Position numbers and translations under genes: made by a program
Assembly (NCBI GenBank): GCA_905214825.1
Contig: CAJMNV010000075.1
Location: 1-9,574, forward strand
DNA length: 9,574 bases
Reading direction: 5' to 3'
From: an uncultured bacterium
GTDB lineage: Bacteria > Bacillota > Clostridia > Lachnospirales > Anaerotignaceae
Part shown: one piece after another, positions 1 through 5,989 of the stretch
Numbering within the stretch: position 1 is the stretch's first letter
Layout: every line of letters starts with the position of its first letter
Notes under the pieces: generated by a model
What the model was told of the DNA's origin: nothing
What the model saw: the letters and a program-made list of their open reading frames with translations, nothing else
Databases searched by the model: none

Positions 1-387
1 GTAATCATTCATCACAAAACCATGTCTTTTGTAAAAACCTATACGTCTTTTTGTCAAATCATCTTCTGGCAATTCCACTTCCAATACAATATTTTTTCCA
101 TACCATGTTGCAAATGCTTCCAAAACACGACCACCAAATCCACCGTTTCTTTTTTCTGGGCATATAGCAAAATGCTCGATATAAACAAAGTCATCTGCCA
201 ATTCCCATGCTGCAATCACACCAGCAATTTCTTGTTTTTCATCTTTGATTTGATACAAACGATATAATTCTTTTTGCAACAAATCTTGTTGTGCTTGTTT
301 GATACGCAATTCCGTAACAGGAAATGCTTCTTCCAATATGGGATAGACCATTTCAAATCCTGCAATGTTTTTCACCTGTTGAAACAT
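1..387 (-). CDS. GNAT-family N-acetyltransferase, partial (3' end outside window)
   Basis: Reading the minus strand from ATG at 387 gives 129 open codons that run off the left edge, so the C-terminus is missing. The product looks like a GNAT acetyltransferase, which moves an acetyl group from acetyl-CoA to an amine; the substrate cannot be told. Visible motifs are a beta strand-like FVYIEHFAI (about residues 67-75), the acetyl-CoA pyrophosphate-binding loop R80-N-G-G-F-G (pattern R-x-x-G-x-G), and the late motif RRIGFYKRHGF (114-124), which is typical of GNAT motif B. The N-terminal part (EEAFPVTELR) resembles small clostridial GNATs. The start is set by an AAGGAG-type ribosome binding site about 8 bases upstream. 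The gene has its own extended -10 promoter and diverges from the protease gene. The family call is firm; a specific function is not possible. Confidence 0.85.
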   Translation of the reverse strand, partial: MFQQVKNIAGFEMVYPILEEAFPVTELRIKQAQQDLLQKELYRLYQIKDEKQEIAGVIAAWELADDFVYIEHFAICPEKRNGGFGGRVLEAFATWYGKNIVLEVELPEDDLTKRRIGFYKRHGFVMNDY

Positions 388-432
388 AGTATCACTTCTC
401 CTTACCAAAACTTTTTACAATATCTCCCAGAA

Positions 433-441
433 ATCATACCA
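433..441 (-). promoter_or_regulatory. Extended -10 promoter of the GNAT gene
   Basis: On the minus strand TGG followed by TATGAT forms a TGnTATGAT extended -10. It lies about 45 bases upstream of the GNAT start codon at 387. No good -35 hexamer is found at 16-18 bases, which is usual for extended -10 promoters. Predicted only from the sequence. Confidence 0.5.
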
Positions 442-521
442 TATAAAAAAACAAAAGAAAAGTGTCACATTACAGTTTGATTGCAATTAAAGGCTTTTTC
501 TTTTTCTTTTTTCGAGAATAT

Positions 522-529
522 GCTATACT
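522..529 (+). promoter_or_regulatory. Extended -10 promoter of the secreted protease gene
   Basis: TGC followed by TATACT gives an extended -10 (TGnTATACT). It lies 25 bases upstream of the TTG start at 555 and just ahead of the AGAGGAAG ribosome binding site (538-545). The -35 position is only a pyrimidine run with no good hexamer. The 167-base gap between the divergent GNAT and protease genes therefore holds one promoter for each. Confidence 0.5.
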
Positions 530-554
530 GAAACAAGAGAGGAAGTGAAAAAAT

Positions 555-1823
555 TTGAAAAAACGGATTTTTTATACACTATTTTTGACTTTGTGCTTTT
601 TATTTCCGGTACAACTGGCTTTTGCACAAAATATCTCTGTACTTTTGGATAACCAACCTGTGCATTGTCGAGAAATGCCAATTTTGGAAAACAGCCGTGT
701 ATTGGTTCCCATGAGAGATATTATGGAACCGCTTGGCTATCAAGTCATTTGGAATGAAACCGACAAATCCATTTTGGCAAGAAAAAATGATACAGAAATC
801 ACATTAACAATGGACGCCACATATGCCAGTGTAAACAATACCATGGTTTTATTGGATACCCCACCTTGTACCGTCAATGGTGTGACAATGGTACCTTTGC
901 GTTTTGTATCAAAATACAGTGGTGCATCTGTTACATGGCAACCAGATATAAAAACGGTTTCCATACAAACAAAAGGCAGTGACATACACACACCTTATAC
1001 TGCACTAGACTCTGTGGTATATATACAAACCAATAAATTACAGGGCAGTGGTATCATATTATCCAAAAATGGTTTCATTGCAACTAATTATCATGTTGTG
1101 GAAAATGCTTCCACAATGCAAATTGTATTTCATGATGGCATTGTATATCAAGAAGATATTACCATTGTTGGGCTTGACCCACAAGCTGATATTGCCATAT
1201 TGCAAATAAGCAAAAATGACCTTTCTCCCATAAAACCCGCAAAAAATATACACAATGGAGAAAGCATATTCACGTTGGGTGCTCCAAATGGCAAACGAAA
1301 CACAAAAACAACTGGTATCATCAGCGGATACCATACAGACATCATTGCCATGACTGCCCCCATACAACATGGTAGTAGCGGCGGCGGTTTGTTTAATCAA
1401 AAAAATGAGTTATTGGGTATGTGTGCCGCTTACAACAAAGAACAATATTTTGCTATTCCCATACAAAAAATATTGTCTGTACCAAAAAACCTATCCATTC
1501 CCATAAAAAATATGAAAAACTATGTTTATCAACCATCTGCACCACGCAACATACAATATAAAAAAGTTGAAAATGGGCAATATTGTTTTTCATGGGAACC
1601 TGCATACGATGTAGAGTATTACTATATTTATGCCGCAGAACAAAAAGACGACACATATACACCAGTTACAAATACCGTATTAAACAGCCAACGATGGTAT
1701 TGGAACTTTCCATATCCCTTTGGCATATCAGAACCCACAAAACCATTTTATATCAAAATTGCTTCTGTACGAGATGGTGAAATCTGTGGCACAAGCGAAC
1801 CGCTTTATGTTGCTTTACAATAA
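555..1823 (+). CDS. Secreted trypsin/HtrA-like serine protease with N-terminal copper-amine-oxidase-N-like domain
   Basis: This 422-residue protein is predicted to be exported. It opens with a signal peptide (basic MKKR, hydrophobic core, AFA-Q site near residues 23-26). Residues about 26-138 carry two similar units (RVLVPMRDIMEPLGYQVIW and MVPLRFVSKYSGASVTW), the pattern of the copper amine oxidase N-terminal domain found on many clostridial surface proteins. Residues about 150-310 form a chymotrypsin-fold protease. The triad is visible as His180 in TNYHVV, Asp212 in ADIAIL and Ser275 in GSSGGG, where the usual GNSGGP has Ser and Gly replacing Asn and Pro. Residues about 328-422 look like one fibronectin type III-like domain (PSAPRNI, FSWEPAYDVEYYYIY). 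There is no PDZ domain, so this is not a standard DegP/HtrA. The start is TTG at 555, placed 9 bases after AGAGGAAG and followed directly by the signal peptide. It probably acts outside the membrane in protein quality control or processing; the target is unknown. It is a single-gene unit with its own promoter and terminator. Confidence 0.85.
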   Translation: MKKRIFYTLFLTLCFLFPVQLAFAQNISVLLDNQPVHCREMPILENSRVLVPMRDIMEPLGYQVIWNETDKSILARKNDTEITLTMDATYASVNNTMVLLDTPPCTVNGVTMVPLRFVSKYSGASVTWQPDIKTVSIQTKGSDIHTPYTALDSVVYIQTNKLQGSGIILSKNGFIATNYHVVENASTMQIVFHDGIVYQEDITIVGLDPQADIAILQISKNDLSPIKPAKNIHNGESIFTLGAPNGKRNTKTTGIISGYHTDIIAMTAPIQHGSSGGGLFNQKNELLGMCAAYNKEQYFAIPIQKILSVPKNLSIPIKNMKNYVYQPSAPRNIQYKKVENGQYCFSWEPAYDVEYYYIYAAEQKDDTYTPVTNTVLNSQRWYWNFPYPFGISEPTKPFYIKIASVRDGEICGTSEPLYVALQ

Positions 1824-1833
1824 AAAATATTCC

Positions 1834-1870
1834 CCCTTTGTTTTCATAAACAAAGGGTTTTTTGTTTTTT
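1834..1870 (+). terminator. Rho-independent terminator of the protease gene
   Basis: A perfect 10-bp stem CCCTTTGTTT / AAACAAAGGG with a TCAT loop is followed by a T-rich run (TTTTTTG then T6). It begins 10 bases after the protease stop codon. Confidence 0.9.
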
Positions 1871-1877
1871 CAAAAAC

Positions 1878-1905
1878 TGCTATACTTCTGTATAATATTA
1901 TGGAG
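1878..1905 (+). promoter_or_regulatory. Promoter and ribosome binding site of the decayed gene
   Basis: Two overlapping candidate -10 elements are seen: TGCTATACT (1878-1886, the same nine bases as the protease promoter) and TATAAT (1891-1896). GGAG at 1902-1905 sits 8 bases before an ATG at 1914. The signals look intact although the reading frame behind them is broken. Confidence 0.5.
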
Positions 1906-1913
1906 AACATTGC

Positions 1914-2240
1914 ATGAACACAAAAAAGAAACCATACCTGCCAATTTAGGGCTTTTATTTTCTACTGCCATATAGGTCGGCAATTTTTTGGCTGGGAAAT
2001 ATGCTTTCCATGTTATTTACATTGCTATTTACATTTCAAATTATATTTGTTGGTGCATTTGCACGTACTGAAAATCCTATACAACTTTCTTTTTTTTAAT
2101 TTTTATCTGTGGACATATTGGCAAGCATTGTCATGCTTTTTGTTTTTGCAAGAACCCAATCTCACCAAAAGTCATATTCGACTGTATTTTAATATTTTCC
2201 GCAGTAATAATTTCCAAATGAAATATGAAAAAAATTTAAC
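1914..2240 (+). pseudogene. Probable remnant of a small membrane-protein gene
   Basis: An ATG at 1914 with a good ribosome binding site and promoter begins a frame (MNTKKKPYLPI) that stops at TAG 1947. The same frame resumes with hydrophobic sequence AIFWLGNMLSMLFTLLF and QIIFVGAFARTENPIQLSFF, stops at TAA 2097, then continues in frame with ILASIVMLFVFARTQSHQKS before further stops near 2160. A second frame gives TIPANLGLLFSTAI before TAG 1973 and FDCILIFSAVIIS near 2180-2215. Hydrophobic segments spread over two frames and broken by stops are what a decayed integral membrane protein would leave. The family is not recognised. The alternative is chance, since AT-rich DNA rich in T encodes Phe, Leu and Ile in any frame. 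The open frame at 2047-2286 is less protein-like and is not favoured. No other gene is seen in 1871-2243. Confidence 0.55.
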
Positions 2241-2243
2241 CAT

Positions 2244-2282
2244 AAAAAAGCATACTTTGTTTACACAAAGTATGCTTTTTTT
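2244..2282 (-). terminator. Bidirectional terminator downstream of ileS
   Basis: A perfect 11-bp stem GCATACTTTGT / ACAAAGTATGC with a 4-base loop is flanked by an A run on the left and a T run on the right, so it can stop transcription in both directions. On the minus strand it lies about 25 bases after the ileS stop. On the plus strand it closes the remnant gene. Confidence 0.9.
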
Positions 2283-2307
2283 ATAGTATCATTTTATTTT
2301 TTCTACA

Positions 2308-5300
2308 TTATACACGAGAAACGCCCAATGTCACAACTTCGCCATTGATATTCCATTCTTTTGTAAATGCAGCATCTTTGCCTGCGACTACTTCTGTTGC
2401 CAGTACATCACCGCAAATATCATTTCTGGACAATATTTCTGCAATTTTTGCATTTCCAGCATGGTATACACGAATACGGTCTGTCACATTGAAATCTGCT
2501 TCTTTTCTCATGGTTTGTACTTTGCTCACGATTTCACGCACAAAACCTTCTTCCAACAAAGCAGGTGTCAAATTTGCATCTAACACAACAGTCAATGTGT
2601 GGTCACCACTGGAAACAAAACCTTCTTTTTCTGTGGTATCCACAAGTACATCGTCCATTTCCAGCACAACTTCCTGACCTTCCACAGTCAATGTTGCTTT
2701 ACCTGCCTGACGCAATGTCTGCATAAATGCAGAATCGTTCACTTCTTTCAAAGCCGCACCAATACCAGGTACCAATTTACCATATTTTTTACCCAATGTA
2801 CGCAGTTGTGGTTTGAATGTGTATGTGGTAAATTCTTCCACATCATCGGTGAATGCAATATCTTTGACATTCAATTCTTCTGTAATGATTGCACGATACA
2901 TTTCAGGCAATTCTTTTTCTGCTTTTACATACATCATTGCCAAAGGTTGACGGTTTTTCAGATTTGCTGCATTTCTTGCTGCACGACCTTCTATAACCAC
3001 TTTCAAAACAAAATCCATGTTTTGTTCCAATTCTGTATCCACCCATTCGGCATGGTATACAGGCCAATCGCACAGATGCACACTTTCTGGTGCATTTGCG
3101 TCTGTATTTTTCACCAAATTACCATAAATTTCTTCTGATATAAATGGTGTGAAAGGTGCCGCCAATTTTACCATTGTTTCCAAAACGGTATACAATGTCA
3201 TATATGCATTGACTTTATCTTGTTCCATACCTTCTGCCCAGAAACGCTCTCTGCTTCTTCTGACATACCAGTTGGACAAATCATCTACAAAATCTGCCAT
3301 TGCTCTTGCGGATTCTGTCAATTTGTATCCTGCCAAACTATCATCTACAAATTTATTCAATGTTTGCAATTTGGACAATATCCATTTATCCATAGGTGAC
3401 AACTTATCATATTCCAATTTATGCTGTGTCGGGTTAAATTCATCAATGTTTGCATACAACACATAGAAAGCATATGTGTTCCACAATGTACCCATGAATT
3501 TTCTTTGCATTTCACTTACCGCTTCATCATAATAACGGCTAGGCAACCAAGGTGCACTGTTTGCATAGAAGTACCAACGCACAGCATCTGCCCCTTGTTT
3601 GTTCAACGCTTCCCAAGGATTTACCACATTGCCTTTATGTTTTGACATTTTTTGACCGTTTCTATCCTGCACATGTCCCAACACGATACAGTTTTTGAAT
3701 GGTGCACAATCAAACAACAATGTGCTGACTGCAAGCAATGTGTAAAACCAACCTCTTGTTTGGTCGACTGCTTCACTAATGAAATCCGCAGGGAAGTTTT
3801 GTTCAAAAATGTCTTTATTTTCAAATGGATAATGCCATTGTGCAAAAGGCATAGAACCACTGTCAAACCAACAGTCGATAACTTCCGGTACTCTTGTCAT
3901 CAATTTGCCACATTCCGGACAATTCAAATGTACCGCATCAATAAATGGTTTATGCAATTCAATATTTTCAGGGCAGTCAGGTGACATTTCTTTCAATTCC
4001 GCAATACTGCCGATGGTGTGTCTATGCCCACATTCACATTCCCAAATGGGCAATGGTGTACCCCAGTATCTTTCACGAGACAGACCCCAGTCGATTACAT
4101 TTTCCAAGAAATTGCCAAAACGACCTTCTTTGATATTATCAGGGTACCAGTTGATTGTGCGGTTATTTGCCACCAATTTATCACGCAGTGCTGTCATTTT
4201 GATAAACCATGTGCTTCTTGCATAATAAATCAAAGGTGTGTCACATCTCCAACAGAAAGGATAGTTATGTTCAAAAGGCAATGCCGCAAACAAAGAACCA
4301 TTTTCTTCCATATATTTTAATATTTCAGGGTCAGCCTCTTTGACAAACATACCTGCAAAAGGACCTGCTTCTTGTGTCATATTACCGCTATCATCTACAT
4401 ACTGACGGAAAGGAATGTCATATGCATTACATACACGAGCATCATCTTCACCAAATGCACCAGCGGAATGTACCACACCTGTACCATCTGTCAATGTAAC
4501 ATAATTATCACAAGTAACAATAAACGCTTTTGGGTCATTTTCTAAAAATGGGAACAATGGTTCATAACGCATATATTCCAACTCTTTACCTTTCATGGTT
4601 TCCAAAACTTCATAACTATCTTCACCCAACACATTGTCAAGCAAAGCCTGTGCCATGATTGCCACAAAATTGTGATATTTTACCCTTGCGTAAGTTTCAT
4701 CAGGATTCACTGTCAAAGCGATATTAGAGGGCAATGTCCAAGGTGTTGTTGTCCAAGCCAAGAAATATTCATTGTCTTTGCCTTCCACTTTAAATTTTGC
4801 AATGGCAGATGTTTCTTTGACATCTTTATAACCTTGTGCCACTTCATGAGAAGAAAGTGCTGTACCACAACGAGGGCAATAAGGTACAACTTTATGTCCT
4901 TTATAAAGCAAACCTTTGTCCCAGATTTGTTTTAATGCCCACCATTCAGACTCAATATATTCATTATGATATGTGACATACGGGTGTTCCATGTCTGCCC
5001 AGAATCCCACACGGTCACTCATTTCATGCCATTCTTTTTCATAAGTCCATACGCTTTCTTTGCATTTTTGGATAAAAGGTTCCACACCATATTTTTCAAT
5101 CTGTGGTTTGCCGTCCAATCCAAGGACTTTTTCCACTTCCAATTCTACGGGCAAGCCATGTGTATCCCAACCTGCTTTTCTCAAAACTTTATAACCTTTC
5201 ATGGTTTTATAACGAGGGATAATATCTTTTACAGCTCTTGTCAATATATGACCAATGTGTGGTTTGCCGTTTGCAGTTGGAGGGCCATCATAAAATGTAA

Positions 5301-5421
5301 ATACGGGAGCACCTTCTCTTTCTTTGATACTTTTCCCGAAAATATCGTGTTCTTGCCAGAATTTTTCTGTTGCTACTTCTCTTTCCACAAAGTTCAAATT
5401 AGTTGGGACTTTGTTGTACAT
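2308..5421 (-). CDS. ileS: Isoleucyl-tRNA synthetase (clostridial long form, probable type 2)
   Basis: This 1037-residue cytoplasmic class I enzyme charges tRNAIle with isoleucine using ATP. The catalytic signatures are HIGH (PHIGH, residues 54-58) and KMSKH (591-595, before KGNVV). The CP1 editing domain, which removes mischarged valine, shows AWTTTPWTLPSN (222-233). Cys pairs that may bind zinc occur at 182/185, 390/393, 462/464 and 501/504. The anticodon-binding region includes SNWYVRRSRERFW (716-728). A length near 1040 and a KMSKH-type loop match the bacterial type 2 enzymes rather than the roughly 920-residue type 1. The start is ATG 5421, set by AAGGAGGT about 7 bases upstream and the conserved N-terminus (NFVEREVATEKFWQEHDIF). 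An open frame continues upstream to 5553, but that stretch is the T-box leader and is not translated. The gene stands alone between its leader and a terminator. Confidence 0.98.
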   Translation of the reverse strand: MYNKVPTNLNFVEREVATEKFWQEHDIFGKSIKEREGAPVFTFYDGPPTANGKPHIGHILTRAVKDIIPRYKTMKGYKVLRKAGWDTHGLPVELEVEKVLGLDGKPQIEKYGVEPFIQKCKESVWTYEKEWHEMSDRVGFWADMEHPYVTYHNEYIESEWWALKQIWDKGLLYKGHKVVPYCPRCGTALSSHEVAQGYKDVKETSAIAKFKVEGKDNEYFLAWTTTPWTLPSNIALTVNPDETYARVKYHNFVAIMAQALLDNVLGEDSYEVLETMKGKELEYMRYEPLFPFLENDPKAFIVTCDNYVTLTDGTGVVHSAGAFGEDDARVCNAYDIPFRQYVDDSGNMTQEAGPFAGMFVKEADPEILKYMEENGSLFAALPFEHNYPFCWRCDTPLIYYARSTWFIKMTALRDKLVANNRTINWYPDNIKEGRFGNFLENVIDWGLSRERYWGTPLPIWECECGHRHTIGSIAELKEMSPDCPENIELHKPFIDAVHLNCPECGKLMTRVPEVIDCWFDSGSMPFAQWHYPFENKDIFEQNFPADFISEAVDQTRGWFYTLLAVSTLLFDCAPFKNCIVLGHVQDRNGQKMSKHKGNVVNPWEALNKQGADAVRWYFYANSAPWLPSRYYDEAVSEMQRKFMGTLWNTYAFYVLYANIDEFNPTQHKLEYDKLSPMDKWILSKLQTLNKFVDDSLAGYKLTESARAMADFVDDLSNWYVRRSRERFWAEGMEQDKVNAYMTLYTVLETMVKLAAPFTPFISEEIYGNLVKNTDANAPESVHLCDWPVYHAEWVDTELEQNMDFVLKVVIEGRAARNAANLKNRQPLAMMYVKAEKELPEMYRAIITEELNVKDIAFTDDVEEFTTYTFKPQLRTLGKKYGKLVPGIGAALKEVNDSAFMQTLRQAGKATLTVEGQEVVLEMDDVLVDTTEKEGFVSSGDHTLTVVLDANLTPALLEEGFVREIVSKVQTMRKEADFNVTDRIRVYHAGNAKIAEILSRNDICGDVLATEVVAGKDAAFTKEWNINGEVVTLGVSRV

Positions 5422-5472
5422 GGGTATTACCTCCTTTTCGATACACAAATTAAATTTTTCTGAAATTCCATC

Positions 5473-5508
5473 AAAAAAACCCATTCGCCACAACAGGACG
5501 AATGGGTT
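5473..5508 (-). terminator. T-box regulated (leader) terminator of ileS
   Basis: On the minus strand a 10-bp stem AACCCATTCG / CGAATGGGTT with an 11-base loop is followed by seven T's. It lies directly after the T-box sequence and ends 51 bases before the ileS ATG. This is the attenuator that forms when tRNAIle is charged. Uncharged tRNA would favour the competing antiterminator. Confidence 0.92.
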
Positions 5509-5743
5509 CGCGATACCACCTGATTTGACGGCAAAAAAAGCCGTCCAACTCATTGCACCACCAATGATGATGCGTTCCCTTAACGCGGGACACGACAGAG
5601 CCTACTAGTCAAGCGTTCGGTCTGCCACTCAGGAGTGATATTCCACCATTTTCTTGCATTGGGATTTCACCAAGCCCCAACTCTCTTTGGCATAAACAAA
5701 AGGGGTGTACTGTCTCCGTCAAAGTGTTTTTTCAATTTCATGA
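5473..5743 (-). promoter_or_regulatory. T-box riboswitch (tRNAIle-sensing leader) of ileS
   Basis: The ileS leader has the parts of a T-box riboswitch in order. A stem I region begins near GACGGAGACAGTACACC (about 5705-5721) and ends near GCAGACCGAAC. The specifier is AUC (5639-5637), followed by A, in the context GGAATATCACTCC, and reads Ile. A compact GCGTT...AACGC hairpin (stem II region) follows. Stem III is GACGGC/GCCGTC with a U7 loop (5545-5527). The T-box motif AGGTGGTATCGCG (5521-5509) comes next and is close to the consensus AGGGTGGNACCGCG. Its UGGU would pair with the ACCA end of uncharged tRNAIle. The terminator is last. In this family uncharged tRNA switches the leader to antitermination, so ileS is expressed on isoleucine starvation. 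The 5' limit is estimated from the promoter; the exact stem I pairing was not folded. Confidence 0.95.
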
Positions 5744-5748
5744 GTGTA

Positions 5749-5777
5749 ATTATATATGCTGAAAACGTGTTTGTAAA
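5749..5777 (-). promoter_or_regulatory. Promoter of the ileS T-box transcript
   Basis: On the minus strand the -35 TTTACA (5777-5772) and -10 TATAAT (5754-5749) are separated by exactly 17 bases. This is the best sigma-A-type promoter in the window. Transcription should begin near 5743, giving a leader of about 320 nt. Confidence 0.85.
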
Positions 5778-5817
5778 GTCTTTTTTGTATTTTTTTTAAA
5801 ACTTTTTATAAGTATGT

Positions 5818-5840
5818 TGTATACTGTCAAACAGTATACA
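5818..5840 (+). promoter_or_regulatory. Perfect inverted repeat, candidate operator between ileS and pncB
   Basis: Half-sites TGTATACTGT and ACAGTATACA form a perfect 10-bp inverted repeat around a CAA centre. No T run follows on either strand, so it is not a terminator. It lies 40 bases upstream of the ileS -35 and upstream of the pncB promoters. Because ileS is already controlled by its T-box, pncB is the likelier target. Niacin-uptake and NAD genes of Bacillota are often repressed by NiaR, but I cannot confirm that this matches the NiaR site. Confidence 0.55.
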
Positions 5841-5908
5841 CAAAACATTGTTTTTGCTTTGGTTTTACTATAATTTTGTGCGAAAATACCGAAAAATAGT
5901 GCAAAGAT

Positions 5909-5937
5909 TTGCTTTTTTTGCAAACGATATGTATAAT
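5909..5937 (+). promoter_or_regulatory. Promoter of pncB
   Basis: The -35-like TTGCTT (5909-5914) and perfect -10 TATAAT (5932-5937) are 17 bases apart. A second TATAAT overlaps at 5937-5942. Another TATAAT at 5869-5874 could be an upstream start, but it lacks a well-spaced -35. Transcription from the main promoter would leave a leader of about 45 nt before the ATG at 5990. Confidence 0.65.
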
Positions 5938-5989
5938 ATAATACAGTTATAAAAACTTATTACGTTTAAGAACAGCAAAGGAGATTAAC

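Noticed and set aside
22..480. Two plus-strand open frames (22-267 and 274-480)
   Set aside because: The first and most of the second are antisense shadows of the GNAT gene, with Cys/Phe/His-rich products and no family similarity.
545..547. GTG as an alternative protease start
   Set aside because: It is not in frame with the protease. TTG at 555 is in frame, well spaced from AGAGGAAG and followed immediately by the signal peptide.
2047..2286. 79-codon plus-strand open frame rich in Phe and Leu
   Set aside because: No ribosome binding site was noted, it has a Cys/His/Phe-rich composition typical of AT-rich noncoding DNA, and it runs into the bidirectional terminator. The neighbouring frame of the remnant gene is more protein-like.
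2345..5463. Many long plus-strand open frames opposite ileS (for example 2599-3138 and 4966-5463)
   Set aside because: They are antisense to a clearly conserved synthetase and have compositions (many Cys, Phe, His) expected of reverse-strand shadows. No start signals stand out.
5527..5545. GACGGC/GCCGTC hairpin with a T7 loop as a separate terminator
   Set aside because: The T run is in the loop, not after the stem, and its place just before the T-box motif identifies it as stem III of the riboswitch.
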